A stretch of DNA of 56,417 bases, from positions 1-56,417 of the forward strand of contig CALBOJ010000132.1 of assembly GCA_937896835.1 (NCBI GenBank). The letters run 5' to 3'. Origin of the DNA: an uncultured Collinsella sp. (GTDB lineage: Bacteria; Actinomycetota; Coriobacteriia; Coriobacteriales; Coriobacteriaceae). The position numbers were made by a program, and so were the translations under genes. Every line of letters begins with the position of its first letter. The first letter of the stretch is position 1. This document shows positions 1-7,396 of this stretch, piece after piece. Under the pieces are notes generated by a model, which saw nothing but the letters and a program-made list of their open reading frames with translations, was not told the origin of the DNA and searched no databases.

Positions 1-255
1 CTCACGTAGTCGGGCAGGGACGCCGCCATCTCGTGCAGCCCGAGCGCGGAGAGGTCGACCTCGCCAGGTCCATCGCGCGCCACAGCCGCGGCCTTGGCGA
101 CCTGTCGTAGCATTCGCTGCCCTCCCGCAGACGGGGCACCGCAGCCCGAAACTCGTCCACGGCCTGACGCCGACGATTATCCTGCCGCCGTCGATGCTGG
201 CGTACTCGATCACGGTGTGGACCAGCGCGAGCGCGCGGCTTAGTATCCTGTTCAT
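1..255 (-). pseudogene. ISL3-family transposase N-terminal remnant
   Basis: Read on the minus strand from an ATG at 255, the product begins MNRILSRALALVHTVIEY and continues to a CPVCGR zinc-finger-like motif. It closely parallels the start of the ISL3-type transposase at the right end of the window (MLNSLLKRALGLERTVIEG, then CPVCGR). After CPVCGR the matching text (YDR, then RPRLWRAMDL) continues in another frame, so the copy is frameshifted. Beyond about position 60 a third frame reads VDLSALGLHEMAASLPDYV, which may belong to a different gene joined to the remnant. The element runs off the window edge. It is non-functional as it stands and marks past insertion activity next to the RiPP cassette. 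Confidence 0.7.
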
Positions 256-315
256 GCGTCAGGGCCTTTCCGGTAGGTTGATGTAGCAAGCGAAATCCTA
301 CCCTGCCCGGCGCGG

Positions 316-340
316 AAACGGCCCCCTCTCGGGGCCGTTT
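316..340. terminator. GC-rich terminator-like hairpin
   Basis: A 10-bp perfect stem AAACGGCCCC/GGGGCCGTTT with a 5-nt loop separates the transposase remnant from the RiPP cassette. The T-run on the + side is short (TTTCCCTTAT). It probably insulates the cassette from upstream transcription. Confidence 0.55.
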
Positions 341-458
341 CCCTTATATGCGGAACTTTTTTGCATCCACCTGCGGAAAAATTGATGTCTCGCCCACAGA
401 AACTACCGAAGAGCCTAAAATCGGCTCATATTCAAACAGACACAAGGAGGGATTAATT

Positions 459-1319
459 ATGGAATGGAGCTTTGACGAAATAAGGGGATTTATCCCGAAA
501 TCGATTTCTCTCCCATACTCAAGAGAGGAAAAGAACGGGTACCGCTCTGTTCTAACCGGACGCGATGAGCTGAACTATATCATGTTGAACGGAAGCGGGA
601 GCTACATCGTCTCTCTGTGCGATGGTAAAAACACCGTCGAAACAATCCTTAATCGGATGTGCGACAAGTTTCCAGACGCCAATCCGGACATGCTCAAATC
701 TGACTTAGCCTCGGCAATGAGAGGTTTCAGCGTATCGAGACTAATAGGATGGGTCAAAACTCCGACCGAAAATGGCACACCCATTGCCGATGAGATTTGC
801 GTGGACAATGGGACCCATATACGGCTTGCCCAAGAAAACGATATTCGCCTGATTTGCTCCCTGGCAAGCCAGGCGAGCTCATCAGAACCAGAAAGTCCCA
901 CAATTGTCTACGGTTGGCCTCTTTCCGTCGAGCAGTATGAACGACCGCTAGAGGTGCGAAACGGATTGTTCAATCTGAGCAAGGAATTTTTCATTGTATA
1001 TGAGTCAGGGAGACCAACCGGTCTACTCGGCCTCGCCCCCTCCAGCAATCCCTTACTCAGATACGCAGACATCTGTCTTCTTTTGTGCCCCGCAAGCATC
1101 GCCGTTCAATGTATTGCCGCTGCGGCCAGCTTCTATCGTCAAGAATTTTGCGATGTTCCCAATTTTTTCCACCTGAACCTAACCAGCAAGGAAATTGCAT
1201 CAAACGAAGGAATTCGAAATCTTATCAATGAGCCAGAATTCACTTGCGCTGGCACTTTTCCAGGTGAGTGCAGCGACGGCGACTGCATGAATGTATACTG
1301 TTTTTCAGAAGTCTGTTAA
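459..1319 (+). CDS. PqqD-like RRE fused to a GNAT-like domain (RiPP maturase)
   Basis: The start is the ATG at 459, preceded by AAGGAGG 8 nt upstream; the frame is open further upstream but has no ribosome site there. The protein is 286 aa. Residues ~30-100 (LNGSGSYIVSLCDGKNTVE, then a helical stretch ending SRLIGWVK) have the sequence pattern of PqqD-type RiPP recognition elements, which bind leader peptides. Residues ~115-286 look like a divergent GNAT acyltransferase (IRLAQENDIRLI, FFIVYESGRPTGLLGLAP). The last ~25 residues contain five cysteines (FTCAGTFPGECSDGDCM then VYCFSEVC), which is unusual and could bind metal. The radical SAM gene follows after 8 nt, so they are probably co-transcribed. 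Inferred role: docking the precursor leader and acylating the peptide or a partner. The GNAT assignment is weaker than the RRE assignment. Confidence 0.7.
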   Translation: MEWSFDEIRGFIPKSISLPYSREEKNGYRSVLTGRDELNYIMLNGSGSYIVSLCDGKNTVETILNRMCDKFPDANPDMLKSDLASAMRGFSVSRLIGWVKTPTENGTPIADEICVDNGTHIRLAQENDIRLICSLASQASSSEPESPTIVYGWPLSVEQYERPLEVRNGLFNLSKEFFIVYESGRPTGLLGLAPSSNPLLRYADICLLLCPASIAVQCIAAAASFYRQEFCDVPNFFHLNLTSKEIASNEGIRNLINEPEFTCAGTFPGECSDGDCMNVYCFSEVC

Positions 1320-1327
1320 GAGGAACC

Positions 1328-2416
1328 ATGGGACGAGTTTCGGAAAACAAGTACACCAACGTTCTCAGAGCGCCACATCACGTCGCCCTTGACATAACAA
1401 ACAAGTGCAACTTGAGATGTCTGCACTGCTATAACAGCAGCGGCGAGAATGAGGTCATGCACGACGAGTTGACCTCAGATGAACTTTTTGTTTTCGCAAA
1501 GGAAATGGCAGACATGTCGCTTTACAGCATGTGTTTCTGTGGAGGAGAAACCTTGTTGCGCAGTAAAGATATCTTGCGCTGCCTTCCCATATTGCGAGAT
1601 GGGAATGTTGCAGCGAGCCTGGTAACCAACGGGCTTCTCCTCACGGAATCCCTTCTCCGAGATTTAGAAGATTCCGGACTCAAAAGCATCCAATTTAGCC
1701 TAGACGGCATTGGGTCAGCTCACGATAGGCTGAGGGGACATGAGGGAGCCTTCGAAATCGTCGAAGAAGCAGTTGCCACCGTACTCAACCATTCCGATTT
1801 GCACCTTGCTATCGCATTTACGCCCACGTCGTTCAACACCGAACAGTTTCCCGATGTCATCTCACTATTAGATGAGATTTTCACCAAATCTAACAGGCCG
1901 AAGAGGACGCCGGGTGACTTTATCGAACTACGTGTCCAACCCCTCATGGTTTTGGGCCGTGCGCGAAAGAACACATTTATTAGACCGGACTATTCCCAAT
2001 ACCGTACGTTGATTCACGCCATTCAAGAGGACGACTTCCTTCGGAAGCACCCGAATGTCCGACCGCAATGGGGCGACCCCGTCGACCATCTAATTCGCTT
2101 CTCTGATAACCGATATCTATTAGATCAGGTTTCAGTGCACGCAAACGGCGACATCGTCGTTTCTCCGTATATCCCGTTAGTGGTTGGCAACATCAGAAAC
2201 CACCCTCTTGAGGATTACTGGAACAACGGACTTAGCTCAATTTGGTCCACAAAACTGGTTCAAGACCTCTGTAACCACATGTGGACCATTGACGACATGG
2301 AGCGTATGTCCGACACAATTTGCGATATAGATATGGGAGGTGATCTACACGTTGACCTGATTGATGATACCGCGGATGAACTGTTGAACTCATCGTTGAA
2401 GGAGATGTTGGGTTAA
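1328..2416 (+). CDS. Radical SAM RiPP-modifying enzyme with degenerate SPASM-like tail
   Basis: This 362-aa protein starts at the ATG at 1328 (AGGAACC just upstream). The 4Fe-4S motif is C27-x3-C31-x2-C34 (TNKCNLRCLHCYN). A GGE motif for SAM binding lies at residues 72-74 (CGGETLL), and SLDG follows further on. The C-terminal half resembles a SPASM/twitch domain (VHANGDIVVSP, then VVGNIRNHPLEDYWN), but the cysteines normally found around that segment are missing. Only two late cysteines remain, so a full auxiliary cluster is doubtful. Its stop codon is immediately followed by the ATG of the candidate precursor gene (TAAATG), giving tight translational linkage. Inferred function: radical-based modification, such as cross-linking or epimerisation, of the downstream peptide. 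The chemistry cannot be read from sequence. Confidence 0.88.
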   Translation: MGRVSENKYTNVLRAPHHVALDITNKCNLRCLHCYNSSGENEVMHDELTSDELFVFAKEMADMSLYSMCFCGGETLLRSKDILRCLPILRDGNVAASLVTNGLLLTESLLRDLEDSGLKSIQFSLDGIGSAHDRLRGHEGAFEIVEEAVATVLNHSDLHLAIAFTPTSFNTEQFPDVISLLDEIFTKSNRPKRTPGDFIELRVQPLMVLGRARKNTFIRPDYSQYRTLIHAIQEDDFLRKHPNVRPQWGDPVDHLIRFSDNRYLLDQVSVHANGDIVVSPYIPLVVGNIRNHPLEDYWNNGLSSIWSTKLVQDLCNHMWTIDDMERMSDTICDIDMGGDLHVDLIDDTADELLNSSLKEMLG

Positions 2417-2620
2417 ATGTACGAGAAGCCCGTAGTAGACAACATGAATCCGACCAGAGCATCGACTCTTGGAACGGAAACTTGGTTCGACATGTATTAC
2501 ATCGTGTGGGGAGCAAATGTGGCGGTCGGAGTCACCGCAGTTGGAGCCTATGAACTGGTCCTCATCACTTTTGCCGCAGCACTTCCCCTCAGCGAGCAAG
2601 GTGGCCAAGACGAGCAATGA
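2417..2620 (+). CDS. Candidate RiPP precursor peptide, 67 aa, Cys-free
   Basis: The ATG directly abuts the radical SAM stop codon and its own TGA overlaps the next ATG, so the position is typical of a RiPP precursor. The N-terminus MYEKPVVDNMNPTRASTLG carries a YxxP-hydrophobic pattern like the leader motif recognised by RRE proteins in lasso-type pathways. The following part is rich in aromatics (TETWFDMYYIVWGANV) and then valine, alanine and glycine (AVGVTAVGAYE), with a hydrophobic stretch LVLITFAAALPL and a polar tail SEQGGQDEQ. There is no Cys or Gly-Gly protease site. The aromatic and Val/Ala/Gly segments are the likely modification core. I do not recognise a named family. Alternatively it could be a small membrane protein, since the centre is hydrophobic. 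Confidence 0.68.
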   Translation: MYEKPVVDNMNPTRASTLGTETWFDMYYIVWGANVAVGVTAVGAYELVLITFAAALPLSEQGGQDEQ

Positions 2621-2958
2621 GTCCTGAAGCGCTAAGATCATCCATTGGCGGCATGGTAGGAGGAATCTGCTTTCTCGTTGTCGGGGTGTTAATGGTAAAG
2701 ACCGGCAATCCCGGCCTGATTCACAGTTACCATATCGCTCATATTCCAAGCGAGAAGATTCCTCTTGTTGCCAGATTGGTCGGACTCGGAATAGCGTTGA
2801 CGGGAGCCGGTCTCGTTCTCGCGGGCATCATTGCCTTTGCGTCCCAAATCCCATTATCGGCATCGGCGGCTTTCATTCTGCCGCTCATCATAATCTTTGC
2901 CGGTCTTGGCGTCTCCTTGCTAACGATCGTAGTGTTCACATTTCGACCATGGTCATAA
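2617..2958 (+). CDS. Small membrane protein, DUF3784-like
   Basis: This 113-aa protein begins at an ATG overlapping the precursor TGA (ATGA), so it is translationally coupled. It has three hydrophobic segments (residues ~9-27, 52-72 and 84-108). The first loop carries GNPGLIHSYHIAHIPSEK, resembling the G-x-LI-x-x-YN pattern of DUF3784 proteins. Those occur beside peptide exporters and as small integral membrane proteins of unknown role. In this cassette an immunity or export-accessory role is plausible, but that rests only on context. Confidence 0.65.
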   Translation: MSPEALRSSIGGMVGGICFLVVGVLMVKTGNPGLIHSYHIAHIPSEKIPLVARLVGLGIALTGAGLVLAGIIAFASQIPLSASAAFILPLIIIFAGLGVSLLTIVVFTFRPWS

Positions 2959-3023
2959 TGGATTTCCTATTGCATGAAACTTCAGGCGCATGCCCAACAA
3001 ACAATGAAAAAATTTACAGCTTT

Positions 3024-3059
3024 AGTCGGACGGCTGTTTTATTTTTCAGCCGTCCGACT
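3024..3059. repeat. Perfect 13-bp inverted repeat between RiPP genes
   Basis: AGTCGGACGGCTG and CAGCCGTCCGACT are perfect complements around a T-rich 10-nt loop. No U-tract follows on either strand, so this is not a classic intrinsic terminator. It lies in the 260-bp gap before the ABC exporter. It could be a processing or attenuation hairpin, or an operator for separate exporter expression. Confidence 0.7.
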
Positions 3060-3218
3060 GCCGTGCGCGGCCTATTGATCGAACATAAAATTCCCGTTTC
3101 TATGAGGATCCAGCTCGCAAAGACTCTCTATGGAAGCGCTCGTGCCGATTAGTCGCCGCTTCGTTTCCACCGAACCGCGGTGTAAGGTGTCATCAGTTGG
3201 TATTTCATACCTGATAGA

Positions 3219-4868
3219 TTGGGGCCATTCTTGATTCGGTACGTCTTATCGAAGTTTAGTAAAACAAAGGGTGCTTTCACGTTCATTGCCATCACGACGA
3301 TTGGAATCGCCCTTTCCTATGCCGCACCATATGTGAACGGAAAGTTCTTAGATTTCCTTCTTGCCAATCGCAGCGAGAAGGATGCTGTGCTTTTTGCGCT
3401 CTTCGTAGCTTCAATAGGGGTCTTTTCTGCCTTATTTTCATATTTTGCAGGAACGTTATCTATCCGTATATCCACAAAGCTTTCTTTTGACCTACTCAGG
3501 GAAACCGTCTTGCGCTTTGAGCGAGTTAATTTTCTGACGAACCGAACAACCGACTCAGCCTATACGACGCAAAGGATTTTCACTGACTCAGGTGTTGTTT
3601 CTTCTTTCGTTCTAACAAACTTTATCAGCGCTCCCCTGTCTGTTGTCGCCATTCCTTTCGTGTTGCTCGTCATATGGTCGGTTGATCCACTCCTCGCACT
3701 ATTCTCCATCCTCCTTCTTGTGGCATATCTCTTCGTTATTACCGGATTGCGAAAGCTTCTATATAAAGTCATGTACGAGAAGAAGGAGGCAGATAGCGCT
3801 TTCTATGCCGTAATAGCATCGCAGTTGAATCAGATTCTCAACATTCAGTTAACGTCTTCATACAATAAAAGCGAGCTAGCACTTGACACCGGATTTGAAA
3901 AGTATTTTCCAAAGGTCTTGCACTCGGGAAAGCTCTCATTCTCACTAACATCGATTGACAGCCTTTTTGCTGCCGTGTTTCAAGCGATAATACTCATCGT
4001 ATCCGGAGTGCGAATCATCAATGGAACCATGACGATAGGCGAATACACCATCGTCGGTGCATATTTTGCCGTCCAATTTAAAACCTTGAAAAACACGATG
4101 AACCTGTTCAAGTCCTATCAGGATGCCAAGGCTTCGTGGGACAGGATGAGCGCCATGGGAAAGGTAGGACCGGAACCAGAGCAAGATCAGACAGGTTTAG
4201 TCAAGATTGACACAATAAATCGCATTTCTGTTTCCAAGTTGGATTTTACGGTACCCCTTCCAGACGGATCTCCCCGAAAGGTTCTTGACGGATTTTCCTT
4301 CGATTTCTCCGGCCCTGGAACATACTGCATAACCGGAGAAAATGGAAGAGGAAAAACGTCGCTCCTTTACCTGCTCCTTGGGCTGTATCCATCGGCAGGC
4401 AAAGTAACATACAACGACATGCCGATTGAAAAATGCAATTTGGATTACATACGTTCAGACACGATATCGTGCTGCCCCCAACCGTGCTTCGCTCCAGATG
4501 AGACGGTTCGGGACCTGTTGGATTATTTCAACACCCCATTTTTTACAAAGCACCAGCATATGAATGAGCTACCGTCGTTGACAACCAGCATAGAGGGCTT
4601 GCTTGAGAAACGTTGTCCTGAACTTTCGGGTGGTGAGCTGCGCCGTGTATACTTGTGGTCGGCAATTTCCCGTAATCCATCAGTCTTGGTGCTCGATGAG
4701 CCTACAACTGGATTGGATGAAACAAGCCGAGCCGAACTCGCTTCGTATGTCAGAAACAACAAATTGAAACAGCTCATTATCATTGTTTCACATGATAATG
4801 AGCTGGCAAATGCAGCGGAAACGATCGTCAGTCTAGATAACGCGTCACACCGTTGCGCAAATCGATAG
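3219..4868 (+). CDS. ABC exporter with fused membrane and ATPase domains
   Basis: This 549-aa half-transporter has about six membrane helices in residues 1-310, followed by a nucleotide-binding domain. The ATPase carries Walker A GENGRGKT (about residue 373), signature LSGGE (about 469), Walker B VLVLDEP (about 489) and the H-loop histidine in IIIVSHDNE. The chosen start is TTG at 3219. No strong ribosome site is visible and a second TTG four codons on is equally possible. There is no N-terminal C39 peptidase domain, so it would not remove a leader by itself. As the last gene of the RiPP cassette it probably exports or gives immunity to the mature peptide. Base composition matches the cassette and is AT-richer than the rest of the window. 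Confidence 0.87.
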   Translation: MGPFLIRYVLSKFSKTKGAFTFIAITTIGIALSYAAPYVNGKFLDFLLANRSEKDAVLFALFVASIGVFSALFSYFAGTLSIRISTKLSFDLLRETVLRFERVNFLTNRTTDSAYTTQRIFTDSGVVSSFVLTNFISAPLSVVAIPFVLLVIWSVDPLLALFSILLLVAYLFVITGLRKLLYKVMYEKKEADSAFYAVIASQLNQILNIQLTSSYNKSELALDTGFEKYFPKVLHSGKLSFSLTSIDSLFAAVFQAIILIVSGVRIINGTMTIGEYTIVGAYFAVQFKTLKNTMNLFKSYQDAKASWDRMSAMGKVGPEPEQDQTGLVKIDTINRISVSKLDFTVPLPDGSPRKVLDGFSFDFSGPGTYCITGENGRGKTSLLYLLLGLYPSAGKVTYNDMPIEKCNLDYIRSDTISCCPQPCFAPDETVRDLLDYFNTPFFTKHQHMNELPSLTTSIEGLLEKRCPELSGGELRRVYLWSAISRNPSVLVLDEPTTGLDETSRAELASYVRNNKLKQLIIIVSHDNELANAAETIVSLDNASHRCANR

Positions 4869-4904
4869 GACCGCATCGAGTCGCAGCAATTGCAGAAGGC
4901 TAAG

Positions 4905-5153
4905 CTATAATGATTGCCCTATACCCATGCGTATCTCAAGGCCTTCGATGATGATCCTTGATACCGTGGTGTTGTGTTCCGCCGCGTAGGTGCTCATCTC
5001 TTGCTTCTGCTCTTCCGTAACCCAAAAGGTGATGCACTCCCCTTTCTTGCGACTTGTCGAATCCCCTTTGTTTCGTGTGTCTTGATTACCCATGAGGGTC
5101 ATGCTCGCCTCTCCAACGGGCATGACGCGGCGAGTTGGCTTCTTAATTGCCAC
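4905..5153 (-). CDS. Small ribbon-helix-helix-like protein
   Basis: The 82-aa product starts at a GTG at 5153 with AAGGAG 8 nt upstream on the minus strand. The N-terminal 35 residues are basic and polar. The C-terminal part (ECITFWVTEEQKQEMSTYAA, then TTVSRIIIEGLEIRMG) has the beta-strand then two-helix pattern of ribbon-helix-helix DNA-binding proteins such as antitoxins, plasmid copy regulators and MobC-like relaxosome accessories. It lies convergent to the ABC exporter and upstream of IS21 debris, consistent with being a leftover of a mobile element. No toxin partner is visible. Confidence 0.6.
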   Translation of the reverse strand: MAIKKPTRRVMPVGEASMTLMGNQDTRNKGDSTSRKKGECITFWVTEEQKQEMSTYAAEHNTTVSRIIIEGLEIRMGIGQSL

Positions 5154-5221
5154 CGTAAATCTCCTTATCCTCCTCGATGCCCTCCTTCACCTGTTTGAGT
5201 AATTGTCCTCTTTGACACCGG

Positions 5222-5301
5222 CGATATTGCGCTTACACACCGTCCGCTCACATCCCGAATATTGCCGTTCGGCACCGCCGATATTCCCGTCGGCACCGTC
5301 C
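5222..5301. repeat. Three imperfect ~24-bp direct repeats, IS21-end-like
   Basis: Units at 5222-5245, 5256-5279 and 5279-5301 share the pattern CGATATTGCC, a few variable bases, then CGGCACCGTCC. They immediately precede the istA stump. IS21-family ends carry multiple internal repeats that bind the transposase, so these are most simply the left end of a truncated IS21-type element. Confidence 0.55.
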
Positions 5302-5350
5302 CCCTGGTACGTTCCGGCTGTCCATGCAGCCGAGACCAAGGAGGTACAGC

Positions 5351-5437
5351 ATGGCGAGAAGGATAAGGGCCAGGGAGGCCCTCAGGCTCCGTGCGTCCGG
5401 CCTGTCGCAGAACGCGATAGCCCGCGCGGCGCATTGA
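5351..5437 (+). pseudogene. istA: IS21-family istA N-terminal stump
   Basis: A 28-codon reading frame starts at an ATG with a strong site (AAGGAGG, 6 nt away). It encodes MARRIRAREALRLRASGLSQ then NAIARAAH before a stop. This matches the conserved helix-turn-helix start of IS21 IstA transposases, which normally run to about 400-500 residues. The element is cut off just before the EcsC-family pseudogene, so a deletion removed the rest of istA and all of istB. Confidence 0.65.
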
Positions 5438-5449
5438 TTGGAAGGCTGT

Positions 5450-6488
5450 ATGGACGTCAGGCTGCTTGGAAAGAAAAACGAGGGCGAGGGCCTTGGGGTC
5501 GCTGTTCTCGTTGATTCGGCTTTTGCAGAGTTAAAAGACAAGAGCGATGAGCAGTTGGCGGAGGCCCAGAGATTTTTGATTGACTTTATGAAAAAAGTTG
5601 CTCGGCTAAAGGGAGTGAGAATTGATCGGCCCCATTTCCTCCGCTCGGAGCTGAGGAGGAAGGGTGTCCATAAAGATGTCGGCGAGTTTGCCGTGGAAAC
5701 GACCCCCGTTACCGCCGGAATCGATGTGGGCCTGATCGATAGAATTGCTAGAGAAGTAATTGATTATGAGGCAAAGAAGTCAACCGCCTTTTCCTTTGCA
5801 GCGGGTCTTCCCGGAGGTGTCGCGATGGTGGGCACCATTCCTGCCGATATTACGTAATACTACGTGCACGCATTCAGGATTATGCAGAAACTGGCATACC
5901 TGTATGGCTGGCAGACCTTTTTTGAAGAATGTGACGACGTTGATGACGAGACTCTCTACGAAATGGCAGTGTTGCTCGGTGTGATGATGGGTGTAGGCAG
6001 CGCGAATTCGATGCTAACCGTAATCGCCAAAAACGCCCAAGAGGCGGTCGCGAAAAAGGTCGCTCGCCAGTCGCTAACCAAGACCAGTTGGTATCCGATC
6101 CTGAAGAAGCTCTTGAGCTTCATGGGTATCAAGATAACAAAGCAGACGGTGGGGGATGCCGCTGGCAAGGTTGTTGTGGGCGTCGGTGGCGTAATCTCTG
6201 GTGCTATCACCTTTATGGGTCTTTCAAAGGGGTCGGCGCGCTTGTGTAGGCAGCTTAAGTGCTTGCCGCAGGCAAACGAGCGGATTCCTGGCACTGGGTA
6301 CTATGAAAAGGATGAGGCCGCGGTTGCCAAGAAGAGGATTGACGTAGCGGAACCCCTCTTTATCGAAAAGTTCGGATTTTACTCCCATATTCTACGGCTC
6401 TATTGTTGAATATGCTGACCGGCTGGAGGAGTCACTGGCGACTGGAGAAGCGAAGCTGGATGCATATAATCCGGACGTTCTTCTCTGA
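5450..6488 (+). pseudogene. EcsC-family protein, interrupted by a stop and a frameshift
   Basis: One continuous protein can be rebuilt. From ATG 5450 (GGAAGG upstream) the frame encodes an EcsC-like N-terminal half ending FAAGLPGGVAMVGTIPADIT, then meets TAA at 5855-5857. The same frame continues with YYVHAFRIMQKLAYLYGW, the conserved EcsC motif region. The TAA replaces a position where Gln (CAA) would be expected. Near 6390 the reading shifts by one base: past SHI the other frame gives FYGSIVEYADRLEESLATG and ends at TGA 6486-6488. With two independent lesions the gene is a pseudogene unless the sequence is in error. EcsC proteins are poorly understood and are sometimes found with defence or transport functions. 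Confidence 0.75.
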
Positions 6489-6630
6489 TACTCAGCGGAA
6501 TTAGGCTATGCGTAACAGGATTGTTGTTCGATCTAATGTGAACGTTGGATGATGCTAACTATTTATGGAAAACAGTTAAAAAAGTTTTTCACCCCTTTTT
6601 CACTCCTCGGAGAAGGAGGAAAGAGACGCG

Positions 6631-6668
6631 AAAACAAAAAAGCTCAGAAGCAATTACGCTTCTGAGCT
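6631..6668 (-). terminator. Rho-independent terminator of tRNA-Thr
   Basis: Eleven-base arms AGCTCAGAAGC/GCTTCTGAGCT enclose a 6-nt loop. On the minus strand the stem is followed by a T-rich run (TTTTTGTTTT). It lies about 13 nt beyond the tRNA 3' end. Confidence 0.85.
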
Positions 6669-6680
6669 GCACTAATGCAA

Positions 6681-6756
6681 TGGAGCCAGCGACCGGGCTC
6701 GAACCGGTGACCCCCGCTTTACGAGAGCGGTGCTCTACCAACTGAGCTACGCTGGC
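6681..6756 (-). tRNA. tRNA-Thr (anticodon CGU)
   Basis: On the minus strand a 76-nt cloverleaf reads GCCAGCG (acceptor), a D arm with AGCTCAGTTGGTAGAGC, an anticodon stem CCGCT/AGCGG with loop CTCGTAA (anticodon CGT, codon ACG), a T arm GGTTCGAGCC, acceptor CGCTGGC, discriminator U and an encoded CCA. The 3' end faces the mosaic island at 1-6,660. This is the usual orientation for integration at a tRNA, though no matching direct repeat was found by eye. Confidence 0.95.
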
Positions 6757-6913
6757 GGCCATGTGATGGCGCAACTGAGGCGTCAACGGCTGTCTATGAT
6801 ACGGGACATCGCAAATCCGCGCAAGTGTTCTGACGGCTTTTCTCACTTTAAATGCACTAATATTGGAGACGCGATGTCTTGCTCTTACGGGTCTCAAACA
6901 GAATGGGGCAGCG

Positions 6914-7396
6914 ATGACTCAACCCAAGATTCTTCTCGCACGCATCGACGACCGTTTCATTTACGGACAAGACGTTGAGCTGTGGAACGAAGCCGTGGGT
7001 TCCAACCTTGTCCTAATCGTCAACGATGAGATCGCGGCAGATTCGCGCCAATGGGCACCCATGAGGGTGGCGGCGCCAGAAGGCGTTTGGACGCGGTTTT
7101 TCTCGGTGCAAAGGACCATCGACGTCATTCATACCGCAACGCCTCGCCAATTGATTCTGATCATGGTGGCCTCACCCTCCGATGCGCTCGCGCTGGTTAA
7201 GGGCGGTGTGCCGATCACCAAGATCAGCATTGGTCATATGCAGGCAGGGGAGGGCAAGCGTCCCGCAACGCCCGCAGTTGCCGTAGACGACACAGACGTC
7301 GCTGTTCTCAGAGAGCTGCAAAAGCTCGGCATAGAACTAGAAATCCGCTATCTCCCCAGTTCCGCCCCCGACCCCATCGGCAATCTGTTCAACTGA
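6914..7396 (+). CDS. Orphan PTS IIB, mannose/sorbose family, lacking the phospho-His
   Basis: The 160-aa length and the whole sequence fit mannose/sorbose-family IIB proteins (ILLARIDDRFIYGQ, then GVPITKISIGHM). In active members the motif reads RIDDRLIHGQ and the His takes phosphate from IIA. Here Tyr17 stands in its place, a single-base change from a His codon. No IIA, IIC or IID gene is nearby. The start is ATG 6914 with a G-rich site upstream. The protein may be a decaying relic or a regulator that no longer relays phosphate. It lies 5' of the galactose genes and divergent from tRNA-Thr. Confidence 0.85.
   Translation: MTQPKILLARIDDRFIYGQDVELWNEAVGSNLVLIVNDEIAADSRQWAPMRVAAPEGVWTRFFSVQRTIDVIHTATPRQLILIMVASPSDALALVKGGVPITKISIGHMQAGEGKRPATPAVAVDDTDVAVLRELQKLGIELEIRYLPSSAPDPIGNLFN

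Noticed and set aside
3024..3059. Intrinsic terminator between the RiPP genes
   Set aside because: The 13-bp stem is perfect, but no T-run follows on either strand; it is listed only as an inverted repeat.
2949..3152. A 67-codon frame between the DUF3784-like gene and the ABC exporter
   Set aside because: It runs through the perfect inverted repeat at 3024-3059, has no ribosome site and no recognisable composition or domain.
5165..5434. An 89-codon minus-strand frame over the IS21 debris
   Set aside because: It overlaps the repeated IS end and the istA stump and has no start signal or domain.
5855..5857. TAA read as a recoded Gln or selenocysteine-like codon
   Set aside because: TAA is not known for such recoding in this group, and a second lesion near 6390 shows the gene is decaying.
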